Assembly (NCBI GenBank): GCA_003254925.1
Contig: QANZ01050523.1
Span: 1 to 64,000 of the forward strand
Reading direction: 5' to 3'
DNA length: 64,000 nucleotides
Source: Chamaecrista fasciculata
Lineage: Eukaryota > Streptophyta > Magnoliopsida > Fabales > Fabaceae
Both the position numbers and the translations under genes were made by a program. The notes beneath the pieces were generated by a model, which was not told the DNA's origin, did no database searches, and worked only from the letters and a program-made list of their open reading frames with translations. Position 1 is the stretch's first letter; each line of letters begins with the position of its first letter. Shown here in pieces: positions 1-12,210 of the stretch.

Positions 1-623
1 ACATATTGTTTGACTATTTTGTGACTCTGGATTATGTTAAATTATTTATATGATGTATTTATTTAATTTTTGATTAAATAATAATTGATGCCTCTATAAA
101 TATTTGTGAGAATTAATCCCGTGTATTATTATTGGACATAATAGTTGAAATTGTTGAGGTACATATAATTGTTAAAATGTACGTTGTGGGTGTTATGTGA
201 TTCGCATATTTAAAATAAAGAGTAGCCGCAACATCTTTGTATAATTGTTAAAATATGCATTCTTGTTTTGATTTATATCAAATGTAGAAAATAACACATA
301 GTTTTGAAAACACCAATTTAGTTGAATATTTAAATATAATTTATCTTTGCCCACAGGGAGATTGTTATATTTTTATTATTCAACTAGGATGAAATGATAT
401 TGCTTTGTATTTTCTAAGTAGCCTACAGGTATTAGGAAATATAAACGCCATCTGTCTTCATCATTTATAGACAAATTCATATGTATGCTGAATTCTTTGC
501 CCACAAAGAGATTTTTAGTGATACGAAATTTGTAATGAGTATGCTCTACATTGGTAAACATGCATTCTGTTATTATTGGTGATTGCCATATTTGTTTGAG
601 TAGCATATAATAATGTTTGAAAC
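1..623 (+). other. Upstream (leader/LTR-like) region of a copia element, boundaries unresolved
   Basis: AT-rich non-coding DNA ahead of the copia gag. Two related stretches, near 345-367 and 494-521, both start with CTTTGCCCACA followed by a purine run and GAT. The first, cccacagggagattgtta, looks like a copia polypurine tract followed by a TGTTA LTR start. No matching LTR pair, target duplication or standard primer-binding site was found, so this could be a decayed LTR or the tail of an older neighbouring element. Confidence 0.35.
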
Positions 624-3600
624 TTGAAATGCAGCTTCTTTGAATCTATATCTCTTTTACTCGTTGATACAAGCAATAAAATTGTGTTGGAGGGAAGCAA
701 CTATAAGGTTTGGAAGGAGGATATGTTCCTCCATTTGGAATGCCTTGACATGGACTATGCTCTTCTTCATGATGAGCCACCGGTACCCACTGCTGAAAGC
801 AATCCAGCTGAGAGAGCGTTGCATGAACGTTGGGAGCGATCTAATCGCCTCGGCATGATGTTGATTAAGCAACGCATTAAGAGCTGTATTCGTGGTTCCA
901 TACCTGATTGTGGGAGTTTCAAGGAATACATGAAGGCCATAAATGAACAGTTTGCTACCTCTGATAAGACACTATCAAGCACTTTGATGACCCGATTGTG
1001 CTCTATGAAATTGACTGGTACTAGAGGGGTGCGTGAACATATCATGCAGATGAGGGATATTGTAGCTCAGCTAAAATCCCTTGAGATAGAAGTGAATGAC
1101 TCGTTCTTGGTGCAATTGATCCTTAATTCACTGCCATCACAATATGGGCCATTTAAGGTCTTCTATAACACACATAAGGAAAAGTGGACAATAAATGAAC
1201 TCTTGTCTAAGTGTGTACAAGAAGAAAACAGGCTTGCTATGGAGAGTGGTGGGGTGGTGAATGAGGTTCATCTGGCAACCGGCTTCAAGAAAACTGGCCA
1301 TAAGGATAAGGGAAAGAAAACTGGCATAGCTCATGTTCATAACTCGAACAAGGATGCAGCTAGGTGCTTCTTTTGTAAAAAGAAGGGGCACATGAGGAAT
1401 GACTGTCCCAAGAGAAAGGCCTGGTTAGAGAAGAAATGTGCACTTTTATCTTGTGTGTGTTTTGAATCTCATTCTATTAGTGTCTGTTCTGACACATGGT
1501 GGATTGACACTGGATCTATGATCCATATTGCTAATACCATGCATGGCTTTCTCAGCATAAGGAATCCACATCCAAGTGAGCATAAGGTCTTTCCCGGAAA
1601 TGGAATTGGCTCAAATGTGGAAGCTGTAGGAACCTTTAGGATTGTTCTGTCTACTGGTTATGTATTGGATCTTGAACAAACATTTTATGTACCCAGTTTT
1701 TCTAGGAATTTGATTTCTGTTTCAAAACTGATATCTTTGGGATATTCTATGAACATTTCTGGTTCAAGTTTTGATTTGAATAAGAATTTCATTCCTGTCG
1801 GAAAGATTACTATTATTGATGGTTTGTTCAAGCTTCATACATGCCCTAATAATCCTAGCTCCTTTGTTACAATGCATGGTAATTCTAGAATGAAAAGATG
1901 TGTCATGAATGAGAATTATGCTAGCTTGTGGCATAGGAGATTGGGACATATCTCCATAGAGAGGGTCAAAAGATTGGTAAAGGATGGGGTTCTTAGATCC
2001 TTAGACTTTGCTGACTTTGGCCAATGTGTGGACTGTATTAAAGGCAAGCAGACCAACATGTCACATAAAGGGGCTAGGAGAAGTTCTGGACTATTAGAGA
2101 TCATATACACTAATATATGCAGCCCTGACTTATGTTCTGATGGTCAAATATATTTTATCTCCTTTATTGATGATTTCTCACGATACATGTACATCTACTT
2201 GCTTTATAATAAAAGTGAGGCACTTGATGCCTTTAAGGTGTACAAAGCGGAAGTAGAAAAGCAATCTGGTAAGCAGATTAAGATAGTGAGATCTGATAGA
2301 GGAGGTGAATATTTTGGAAGGTACACTGATAACGGACAGGTACCTGGTCCATTTGCTAAGTTCCTTGAAGAGCATGGTATAGTTGCACAATACACCATGC
2401 TTGGCTCACCTGATATGAATGGTGTAGCTGAAAGGAGGAACCAGACTCTATTGGACATGGTGAGGAGTATGCTTAGCAGCTCCAAACTCCCTATTTCCTT
2501 GTGGAGAGATGCACTTAAGACAGCAGTGTATATTTTAAACAAGGTTCCAACAAAGGCTGTATCTAAGACACATGACTTGATTAGTGGGAGTGATCAATCA
2601 CATGACTTGGTCAGTGATAATGATCACATCAATGAAACGATCCCAGCTAATCATGGTGGGACATTAGTTATACAAAACACCTATCCTGTTGGGGTGAATG
2701 TAGAACATAATGAAGTCCCACATCAAGACATTGATCATGCTGGAAATCAAGAGGATCTTCATATTGAAAATGATATCATCCAAGTTGAGGAACCTCATAA
2801 TGTTGTGGAGGTACCTCAAATAGTTGTAGAAGATGCCCTTGGTGAGCAACCTCAACCTCCACAAGAGGTTGAATTGAGAAGATCAATGAGATCAAGAAAG
2901 TCAGCAATTCTTGGTGACTACATTATGTACATGACAGAGTCAGACATAAGTATTGATGATGATCCCATTACTTTTTCTCAGGTTATAACTGGTGAAAATT
3001 CTAAATTCTGGTATGATGCTATGATTGATGAGATGGAATCCATAGCGAGCAACAATGTATGGGACCTTTTAGAATTGCCTAGTGATGTCAGAGCAATTGG
3101 CTGTAAATGGGTCTTTAAGACCAAAAGAGATTCTCTAGGCAATATTGAGCGCTACAAGGCACGATTAGTTGCCAAGGGTTTCACCCAAAAGGAGGGAATT
3201 GACTACATGGAGACTTTCTCTCCTGTATCAAAGAAAGATTCCTTTCGTATCATTATGACATTGGTTGCTCATTTTGACTTAGAATTACACAAGATGGATG
3301 TTAAGACTGCTTTCCTTAATGGTGAACTTGAGGAAGAGGTCTATATGAGATAGCCTGAGGGGTTTATTTCAAGTACTGGTCAAAATCTAGTATGCAAATT
3401 GAAGAGGTCTATATATGGGCTCAAGCAGGCTTCACGACAGTGGTATATTAAATTCCATGATGTAATCACATCTTTTGGTTTTGTTGAAAACATTATGGAT
3501 CAATGTATATACCACAAGGTCAGTGGGAGCAAGATCATATTCTTGATCTTATATGTGGATGACATACTGCTTGCAGCAAGTGACTTGGGGTTACTACATG

Positions 3601-4613
3601 AAGTGAAACAATTTCTGTCGAAGAACTTTGAAATGAAAGATATGGGTGAGGCATCTTATGTCATTGGGATTAAGATCCATAGAGACAGATTTCAGGGTAT
3701 CCTGGGGTTATCACAAAAAGCTTATATCAATAAAGTTCTTGAACGTTTCAGAATGAAGGATTGTTCACTAAGTGTAGCACCTATTGTGAAAGGGGACAAA
3801 TTTAGCTTGTTTCAGTGTCCCGATAATGAGATTGAGAAGAAAGAGATGGAAAATGTTTCCTATGCTTCAGTGGTTGGAAGCCTTATGTATGCTCAGGTTT
3901 GCACAAGGCCTGACATAGCTTTTGCTGTTAGCATGTTAGGAAGATACTAGAGTAATCCAAGAATGGATCATTGGAGAGCTGCAAAGAAGGTCATGAGGTA
4001 TCTGCAGGGTACCAAGAAGTATATGCTTACTTATAGGAGGGCTGACAACTTGGAGGTTGTTGGTTATTCAGACTCAGACTTGGCAGGATGTGTTGACACA
4101 AAGAAGTCAACATCTGGATACATATTTCTGCTGGCTGAGGGAGCTATATCATGGAAAAGTGTGAAACAAACACTAGTAGCTACTTCTACTATGGAAGCTG
4201 AGTTTATCTCTTGTTTTGAGGCAAGTTCACATGGGATATGGTTGAAGAATTTCATCACTGGGCTTAAAATTGTTAACTCAATCTCTAGGCCAATAAAGGT
4301 GTAATGTGACAATATAGCTGCTGTCTTCCTGGCCAAGAATAATAAGAGTGGTTGTCGAAGTAAACACATCGACATTAAGTACTTGGCCTTGAAGGAACGA
4401 GTTAAAGCTAATCAAGTGGTCATAGAACACATAAGCACTAAAGAGATGCTTGCAGATCCATTGACTAAAGGGATGCATCCAAAGGAATTCATGGATCTTG
4501 TACCTCGTTTAGGATTAAAATCATTGTTGAGGTATGTTTTGAGTGATGATGTTAAATATTGGTTTGTTGTCTCTTTTAGTTGTATACATTCCTGTGAGAC
4601 AAACAAACATTAA
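624..4613 (+). pseudogene. Ty1/copia retrotransposon gag-pol, one frame broken by three stops
   Basis: A copia polyprotein reads in a single frame from 624 to about 4613. In order it shows a gag domain, a CCHC zinc knuckle (residues about 248-261, CFFCKKKGHMRNDC), an aspartic protease DTGS motif near residue 293, a GAG-pre-integrase segment (LWHRRLGH, about 436), the integrase core (FIDDFSRY about 513, then SDRGGEY and the downstream Glu region), reverse transcriptase with YVDD near 3552, and an RNase H/C-terminal tail. In-frame stops at 3351-3353, 3948-3950 and 4302-4304 interrupt it with no frameshift. Between integrase and RT the usual stretch after the integrase core looks shortened. Such elements copy themselves through an RNA intermediate; this copy cannot make an intact enzyme. 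Orientation is opposite to the SCAMP gene it sits in. Confidence 0.93.
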
Positions 4614-4966
4614 GATTGAACCCGAATAAACATTGATGGTTTATTCATAAAGAGAGTTATTCAAAATAATAAGTGGTGATTGATTAGAATCAATTATGAT
4701 TTTATTGAGTAGGGAATATCTCCTTGATGGAAGGAATTAATTCCCACTAAATCAGGCAAGAGGAACCTTGTGATCATACCAAAGAAAAAAAAGGTATTTG
4801 AAAACACCTACTTTACCCGCTATACTTTCTCAACCTTCCCTAAAATCATATATATAAGCCCACAAAATTTGCCAAGACTTCCTACTGTCCCTGAAGTCAC
4901 TTTTGAAGCATTATCAATCAGAAATCAAGAGTTAATTAAAGTATTATAAGTTGGAGAATGGCATAC
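4614..4966. other. Copia 3' tail merging into SCAMP intron 5
   Basis: No coding potential. The copia reading frame ends at 4613 and the SCAMP exon 5 donor is at 4966-4965 (minus strand). A copia 3' LTR would be expected here, but I could not match the stretch to the sequence before gag, so the element's right edge is undefined. Confidence 0.4.
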
Positions 4967-6015
4967 CTAACAATGTACCAAATGCAACATACTGCAACTT
5001 GTGGAGATGATCTGGTATCTCTTTAGCAACATCATGGTGGATTATTGGCAAAAATGGTGGCCAGTTCCTTACCTCAATAAATATTCCAGCTGCAAAACAT
5101 AAACAAATTACATACAGCAAGAATTGAGGGTGAGAATCCAAAAGGATAAGACCCACATACACCAAGGGCATGCAGAGTTTTCATTTCTGGTTTTTTCTAG
5201 TAACACTAACAACTAACCAATATGACAAAGGCACAAAGAAACAATATAGTATACTTGTTACAATTATAGTTACCCAAGAACAATAATATTTGGAATATCA
5301 GATAGAACAACACATGGTTATTATAAAGTATAAATTACCCCGTAGAGCTGCTTCTTCTTTTCGTCTCAGCTCCTACATAAGAATAGAACAAACAAGAAAT
5401 TACAGGAACAGAAAAGAGTGTTAGTTTGAATTAGCAGGAATATAAAACCAGATTTAAGGCTAGAAAACCAAATCACAAGTCACACAAACACAAACACACA
5501 GACCTGCTCCCTTCTATTCAATTCGGCTTCCTTGGCTTGGAGTTCCCTCTCCTTCTTTCTCAAATCCTAGTGATGAAATCAATCAGTTAGAAATAAATCC
5601 AACAATAGCATCACATATACATAGAACAGACAGAGTAAACANAAAAAAAAAAAAAAAAAAAAAGAGGGAAATTCAAATTCAAGAACCTCGATTCTTTTGA
5701 AGGTGGATGGATCAAGAGGTGCATTATTAACTGTTGAACCAAAGCCATAATCAGCAGGTTCTGGATTAAGAGGGGCAAGCCTTGAATTTGTGACAGGACC
5801 AACATTTGCAGGATTCTGAATAAATGGACGCATGAGTACAATTATACATTAAAATAGCCTTCAATTCATGACCAAAGAAACAAGAATATTAAAAAAAAAA
5901 AAAAAAAAAANAAAAAAAAAAAAAAAAAAAAAAAAGAGCCAAATGATGGAGAGGTAGTTACAGAGAAGGGATTAACGTCTTCGTCAAAGGGGTTGGCGTC
6001 GTGACGTCTAGCCAT
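4967..6015 (-). CDS. Secretory carrier-associated membrane protein (SCAMP), first five exons
   Basis: Minus-strand gene; five exons join in phase: 6015-5962, 5815-5687, 5566-5504, 5372-5339 and 5089-4967, all with GT-AG borders. The predicted N-terminus (about 134 residues) starts [18 protein letters not shown] with two NPF motifs, the EH-domain-binding signals of SCAMPs. A charged coiled coil follows (residues about 62-93, [15 protein letters not shown]), then the conserved [12 protein letters not shown] block just before the first membrane span. SCAMPs are four-span proteins of about 280-290 aa acting in post-Golgi and endocytic traffic. The four membrane spans and C-terminus are absent here. 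Exon 5 ends at a consensus donor (gtatgc), so the missing exons most likely lie beyond base 1, across the copia insertion. Family assignment is firm; whether the gene still works is unknown. Confidence 0.9.
5641..5663. repeat. Poly(A) run with one N in SCAMP intron 2
   Basis: Homopolymer A run with an ambiguous base. A second one (about 5891-5935, N near 5911) lies in intron 1. On the gene strand these are T-rich intron tracts; the Ns mark unreliable length. Confidence 0.8.
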
Positions 6016-6854
6016 CAGAAAAAGTTAGAAATGGAGAATGAGGATTAGAGATATGAGCAAAGCTTGGAGATATTGAGTATATATGTTGTTGTGGAAGAGA
6101 AGATCAAATTAAAAGAAGTGGAGGAGTAAATAAAGACTTGACTTTTGAAGTCAGCTTAATAAGCTTCCCGCACAAGATACATACAAAGGAAACAATGGTC
6201 GAAGTTGCCAATATAGACGAAGTTATTACGCTTTGATACTTGTCAGTCAGGATCACTTTGACTCATTCGGTGTCTTATTTATTTATTTATTTTTTAAAAA
6301 TGATTGTGGCAGTAGTAAAAGCGCTGCCTTATCCTTTTCCTTTATACGGGCGGCGATTTTGGTGATCGCTGCATTATTCCTTCTTTAAAATCTGTTGCAA
6401 TTTCTTTTCGAATTTAACATATTCTTCCGTTTCATTATTTTAAATGTATATTTTTTAAAAAAAAATCAAACTCAAAACACTATAAACGTTGAATTAAGGT
6501 TTAAAATCATAAAATTATTTTTATGAATGATAAATTATTTCAATTAGAACATAATAAAAATTTTAAAAAATTAAGTCTTGAATAATTTTATTTTGGTCGG
6601 AAAACTGTTTAATTAAAAAAAATGATCAGGCAACATTACAATTAACTACGAATAATGTTGTTGACCAAAATAATGGAGAAAAAAAGAATGAAAGGAAGGA
6701 TAATAGACACCGTGTCCGTCACGCCGATTTGTTATTGATTTTATCGTGTGGCGGGAAGTGTCTTGAGTGAATGCAATAAACTATCCTTAATTTTTTTATA
6801 TTATTTTTGTTTATCAAAAAAAACTTTTATATTATTTAAAATGGTAATTAAAAA
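6016..6854. other. SCAMP 5' flank, AT-rich, no gene seen
   Basis: The first 150 bases or so upstream of the SCAMP ATG are expected to hold its 5' UTR and promoter (minus strand). I see no clear TATA box. The rest is AT-rich without long open frames. Confidence 0.5.
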
Positions 6855-7131
6855 GGACTAAAATACTATTTTGGTCCCTCACATATGACCTTTTTCTCAA
6901 TTTGGTCATCTTTAAATTTCTTTTCTTAATTTGGTGAGATGTGCCACTGGTGAATGATGATGAGGGAACTAATTTGTGTCATTATTTAAAAGTGTCACAT
7001 TATCAATTTTATTAAAAATTGGATGAAGGGACTTTGATAACAGAATATTTGTGAGGGACCAAATTAAAAAAAATTAAAGGATCAAATTAAGAAAAAAGTA
7101 ATATGTGAGGGACTGAAATAGGGTTTTAGTC
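6855..7131. mobile_element. MULE-like MITE (277 bp)
   Basis: Terminal inverted repeats of about 35 bp: left starts ggactaaaatactatttt and continues with GGTCCCTCACATATG, right is its imperfect complement. It is flanked by near-identical 9-bp repeats, AATTAAAAA (6846-6854) and AATTAAAAC (7132-7140). A 9-bp target duplication is the Mutator-type signature. No coding capacity. Confidence 0.75.
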
Positions 7132-7353
7132 AATTAAAACGTAAGGTTCTTTCTGCTAGTAGATGTATTAGAGGCCTCTGAGAGACAGGTTCACAATGTA
7201 ATACAGATCAAGGCCTAAAACCCAAAAAGATAGTTTCAATTTATATTCACGCTTTGAAAAAACCATGAACCATGATCACTTCCATTTTTTCATATGAACT
7301 GATGATTTCCTTTTGAAAAGTATAATCATGTTTTCCTTTCTAACTATTCGACA

Positions 7354-8326
7354 GGATGGAATTGGACTACTTCGATACTTTATGCGATATGTTGAGAGAC
7401 AACTATGGTCTCCAGGAAACTGAGGAAATCTCATATCGCCAATCTGTTGGAATGTTTTTATATGCTCTGTCATCAGGGGAGGCAAATAGACGTATACAGG
7501 AGCGGTTCCAACACTCCGGGGAAACGGTTCACCGGCATTTTTATAAGGTTTTGGAAGCAGTACGTCGCATGTCCACGGATTATATCGTCCCTGGTGACCT
7601 CAATTTCGTTCATCCTAAGGTTGCAGGCACACCATTTCATAATGCAATAGGGGCAATCGATGGAACACACGTGCCATGTACTGTTCCGTATCACGAACAA
7701 CTTCCGTATATTAATCGGAAAGGGACAACAAGCCAGAATGTCATGGCAGTTTGCAATTTTGATATGTTATTTACATACGTACTAGCCGGTTGGGAAGGCA
7801 GCACACATGATGCCCGAATTTTGAATGCAGCCCGGACCAACCCAGAATTACGCTTCCCTGACATCCCTTCGGGGAAATATTATCTTGTTGATTCGGGGTA
7901 TGCAAACACTGAAGGCTACCTCGGGCCCTACAGGAACAATCGATATCACGTTCCACACTACCACGGTGCAATGGAGTTCAACAGTCCAACTGACCTATAC
8001 AACTACAGCCATTCGAGACTACGCTGCACCATCGAGCGTGCCTTCGGCGTATTGAAAAATAAGTGGAGGATTTTGAAAATGATGCCCCCATATCCGTTCC
8101 AGACACAAGTTGAAATTGTGTTCGCCACGATGGCCCTACACAATTTCATAAGATTGAAGACAATGCAGACCTTGATTTTCGCTTAGCTGAAGCGGGGCAA
8201 CTAGAGTTTGAGTTTGATGATGACCACGACCCAGCCCCTGCCGATCTGCGTTCAAGTTCAAGTCGTATGAATTATCTGCGAGATCGTATACGGGATGAAC
8301 TTGCTGCCCTTCACTTTCAACATTGA
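7354..8326 (+). pseudogene. PIF/Harbinger transposase (DDE_Tnp_4, HARBI1/ALP1-like), frameshifted near 3' end
   Basis: A 276-residue open frame begins at ATG 7356, right after a splice-acceptor-like tract (ttcgacag), so an upstream exon is probably missing or undetected. It carries the DDE triad of this family: D102 in AIDGTHV, D179 in YLVDSGYAN and E227 in RCTIERAFGVLKNKW. The frame ends at 8186. The conserved C-terminal tail (rich in acidic residues, then RDRIRDELAALHF) continues in another frame to a stop at 8324-8326, indicating a single-base shift near 8155. The intact enzyme cuts and pastes elements that duplicate a TTA-type target; domesticated relatives such as ALP1 have host roles. 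The frameshift and missing 5' exon argue for a decayed transposase. No left terminus was found. Confidence 0.88.
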
Positions 8327-9016
8327 ATAGTCATTCCTATTTACCAAAAGTAGAAATATTACTGTACTGTATCGTATTAGTCAACACCGTTTATCGTATT
8401 ACAAATTGGATAAAATTTGTATCAGTGATGAATGTTTGTTTATCGTATTGAATATAACTCGTGAATCAGTGATGAATATGTTTCTTTATCGTATTACAAA
8501 TTGGCTAAAATCACATATCATCTCCCCACAACCGCCATGAGATAAAAATATAAAATCATGCCTCTATTCATTAATATGACCCCTTTTGCCACATAATAAC
8601 AGGGGCCATTTTCATTGCAAGGCTCTAAGCATCAATCTGCATTAAGTCAACAATCTTCACTATGCTTATCAAATGGGTACATAGCATATAAATATTGTGA
8701 ATGTACTACATGACAAACATCTAATGGAATCCAAAAATAATTGATGACTCTGATGATCATGCCATTTTTCAATTAAAAAGGAAAAGTACTACTAATTATA
8801 ACAGAGTATGTAATTCATGCGACACAGAAACTTGTTTGGAACAAAAACCACAACGGAATATTTTCCAGGGGAAACTTGTTTGAAACAAAAGGAAATATTG
8901 AGTAATGCATTCATCACCCATAAGTTCACAAGTCTATGCAAGTACAGGTCAATTAACAACACATATGTGCAACACATATCTACACACCCCCATCCACACT
9001 GAACCGCATCGGCCAC
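8327..9016. other. No gene recognised
   Basis: AT-rich spacer between the transposase and the GRF gene. The words tttatcgtatt and acaaattgg(a/c)taaaat recur at about 8385-8510, suggesting a small internal duplication. No long open frame. Confidence 0.5.
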
Positions 9017-9635
9017 TTAATGTAAATATTTTCCAGGGGGTGGGAATTGCACAATCACTGGCTTCAAAAGTGCCACGAGAAACAAAGACAACAACAACAC
9101 AATCACTGATGTAACAAGCACTTGTTGTCTTCGTTTGCAGTGCATCAACTGTTCCTTCAGCTTCATTATCTCAACTGCTTCTGTGCACTTTGACTGTCGC
9201 AGTTCTCCCTCAAGTTGTGCAATAGTTGCTTCAGCGGACCTCTGTAATGCCATTGCGTTTGACTTCAAGGCGTCAATTTCATTTTCCAGGATCTCAAATC
9301 GGGCCGCAACCTTCCGCCCAACTTCTAGCCATCGAGCTTCAGTTGGTGTGTCATGCCAACTAAAGAATCCACATGTCTTTCAATGCAAAAAAAATAATTG
9401 TACATACAGCAAAGTTAAGGATTGTATTGTCTCAAACTCAAACAATCTACAACAATCATATTATAAAAATTTTCTTCACTTGTAAATTGCATACCGGAGT
9501 CTGTCGACACATGTGGAAGCGCCTCCCGAAACTCCAACTTTTCAATGAGGTACGCAGAGCCGCTTCCTCACCACATGCACACATCTTTATTGGGGCATCG
9601 CCTGAGTTCGCCGGATATGATGATGACGATGACAT
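9017..9635 (-). CDS. GRF zinc-finger, coiled-coil, single-span membrane protein
   Basis: Two minus-strand exons, 9635-9495 and 9376-9017, join in phase 0 across a GT-AG intron and predict 166 aa. Residues 18-63 form a plant GRF-type zinc finger: CACGE at 19-23, an RRFHMC block ending at C43, then TCGFFSWHD starting at T48. The intron splits the finger between residues 47 and 48. Residues about 70-130 are a charged heptad-like coiled coil, and 133-151 a hydrophobic span followed by a short tail. This layout is common among small uncharacterised plant GRF proteins, often multicopy and found near transposons; its function is not established. The GRF fold binds nucleic acid in other proteins, so DNA or RNA binding is only an inference. 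It lies 0.7 kb from a Harbinger transposase and may be part of a repeat. Confidence 0.8.
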
Positions 9636-11639
9636 GGTGGACAAGGTTGCCGTAGTGACAATTCCGGTAATACAAGATCCCCAAACAGGCCCTGAATCTG
9701 TTTTACCAAAAAAGTTAACAAACCAAACAAATTGAAGATACTGCAAGTTATCAAAAGCAAGTGGTCTTCTACTCTTAAAGTTATCAACTTGATGAGAATA
9801 TTAGAACCGAAGTCAGAGTACTCAAAGGAGAAAGCATATTGAAAAACATGGCAAACTGGCAGGTTAGTGTCAGGGTACATATAGGTCAGTTAAGTACAAG
9901 ATATAGGATAATGATTAGTTTCTAATACCACGATATTGACAGAAGATGTTAAAATCCATTTCCACATGATGCTTGGAAAGATTAAAAAAATAAGATCACA
10001 TTTGTAACAGAAAAAGAAAAAGGAGCAAATTAATAAACTATTGAATTAATTAATTACTTTAATGGGACTGGTACTTTTACTAAAATATGGAAGAATAAGA
10101 AGGAAAATAATTTCATAAAAAAAAGTCCTAATAAGGTAGGAAGCTGGAGCATGCTCGTCGCATGCAGGTGCCCTCTACTGTCTGTACTTCAGAATTATAA
10201 ATAGTAAAACAGAACAATATGAACAGGAGAAAGCAACAGAGACACTGAAGGCTCCACAAATGAACCCTTCATCCCATTTCAGCATACAGCTAAGAGAAGC
10301 CCAACAACACTAGTCATCAAGAAAGCACCCCTCAGGTCTGGCCTATACTGTCACTCTCCTCAAACACCTTCCCTTCTTTCCTAAATACACTACAATCAGA
10401 CCAAATTATGCAGCACTTCACATACTAATAACTTTGTATAAATATACTTCTTGCAAAAACTTCTTGCAAAAACTCACATAACAAAATGAACCATTCAGAC
10501 ATATAGACAAAATGAACCACTCTTCCTTCTCAAACTCAACTTCTTTCAATTCGTGATGATGAACCACTCTTGTTTCAAATGCAGACTATCATCTCATACT
10601 CATCCTATTTTAAATTCTGCTAATTTTTTTTTCTTGCAACAAGATTTGTTCAAAAGCAAGTACAAGGCAAAAAGTAGTAGACTAGAAAACATATGCAATG
10701 TAATGAAGGAAAACACACAACCGGCATCCCAACCCTGTAAATTGATGAGCATTCACAGATAAACGCACATACTTGGGAATGAACTATTTCACTCAACATT
10801 TTTGTCATCAAAATCATAATTGACAAGCAGACTAACTATTAGCCTAAAATCTACAGAGAAATCAACAGAGAAATTGAGAAATTGAGAAGCAAAACTTAGA
10901 CGCAACACTATCTGCTATTTCTAAAAAATGCATCCTCATCCTGCCAAAGTATAAGAACAGACATATGAGATTGCAGACAAATTCTAAAATAACCAATTTT
11001 CACTAAGCTGAGTCAGGACTTCGCTACAATCTTCATTTGCTTTTTCTTTAGTGGACCAACATTAAAATAAAATCCCAATGGACGTTTAAAATTAGCTAGT
11101 CTAGACAACAGAGAATGTTAATTGCCACATGTATCACACTATTTGCTGAAGATGAATTCTATTGGGTCTGAAAGTTCACATGTGAAGCAAGGGTAGAGGG
11201 CTGGAAAAGGAAAAAAAAAACAAGAGCAGAAATTTATGGTCTGAAGTTGGAAACTTAGACCCAAAACTGAGAAGCAAAACCATACAGAGAAATCACACAG
11301 AGAAATTGAGAATCTGCGACACCTACCTCAATCTGCGATATCACGGCCGACTACCACTTGCGAAATCGGCGACACCCTGCTCACGAATGCACGACAGAAC
11401 CACCAGATGGACTCCACCGACAACAACACCTTCGTCAAGACGGACATGGACCACCGGCGAGTGGACCTGCAGCTGCACAACCTTCGGCGATGACGAAGAA
11501 CAAATGACACTCGAGCGATGTGTGTGTGCGGCAACTGGCTTTGGACTGGAGATCTGGACGATGCTCGTAACCTAACGCTTTGGAGAGGAGGAAATTACAT
11601 AAATGCCACTCTAATATATGAAATGCCGTTTTTGCCCAA
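9636..11639. other. No gene recognised
   Basis: About 2 kb with no domain I recognise. Open frames here (for example 11306-11575) are short and of low-complexity composition. The first few hundred bases should include the GRF gene 5' flank. The right part runs into a Harbinger-type terminus. Confidence 0.5.
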
Positions 11640-11872
11640 CAGTGTTCTGATTTTTTTAATATAATATAGGTAAATATAGGTATATAAATAGGGATAGATT
11701 AGTAAATGTATGATAAATGGGAATATGATTTGGATGAGATGAGGATTAGGATGAGATTGAGATGAGATTATGTGCCACACAAATACCCAAACTGGACTGT
11801 TCATCTAATTTTAGGTTGAGATTAGGATTGAAATGGGATGAGATTGAAACATCTTGTTGCCAAACAGGCAGC
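11640..11872 (-). mobile_element. Harbinger-type terminal region related to the 43262-43738 MITE
   Basis: Read on the minus strand from 11872 this starts GCCTGTTTGGCAACA and goes on with CAATCTCATCCC-like words, matching the left half of the MITE at 43262 (CTGTTTGGCATCACC, then TAATCTCATCTTAGG and CATCTCATCCAAATCAT). It could be the right end of the element holding the transposase at 7354, but no partner end was found on the left. Confidence 0.55.
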
Positions 11873-11906
11873 TTTTCGCCAGTTTGCCTCTTCCTCTTAT
11901 TTTTTG

Positions 11907-12090
11907 TTTTCAATGGGTCGGGTCGGGTTTAAGCGGGTTAATCCGATAACCCGATCAGACCGACATTTTTTTGAAAAAGTAGGTCCGACTGAACCCTTAT
12001 GGCTAAACCCGAACCGACCGAACCCGATATTTACGGTCGGGTTCGGTCGGGTTAGTCGAGTTCACCCATTTTTGCACACCCCTAGATACT
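11907..12090. repeat. GC-rich imperfect inverted repeat, hAT-MITE-like fragment
   Basis: Alternating GGGTCGGGT and ACCCGA/ACCGAACCCG words form an imperfect hairpin in AT-rich surroundings, ending ttgcacacccct. Plant hAT-type MITEs often have this composition. Only one edge is clear and no target duplication was found. Confidence 0.45.
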
Positions 12091-12210
12091 AGGATAGAGA
12101 TAGACGGAGAATGGAGAGAGAAAATAATATAATAATGACATGTCATTAAAAATGTTCAGGTGTCAATTTTTTTGTACAAAAAATTATTGCTCATACTTAA
12201 CAAAAAAAAA

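Noticed and set aside
9135..9735. Plus-strand frames overlapping the GRF gene
   Set aside because: They lie opposite exons whose minus-strand reading gives a recognisable GRF finger and coiled coil with correct splicing.
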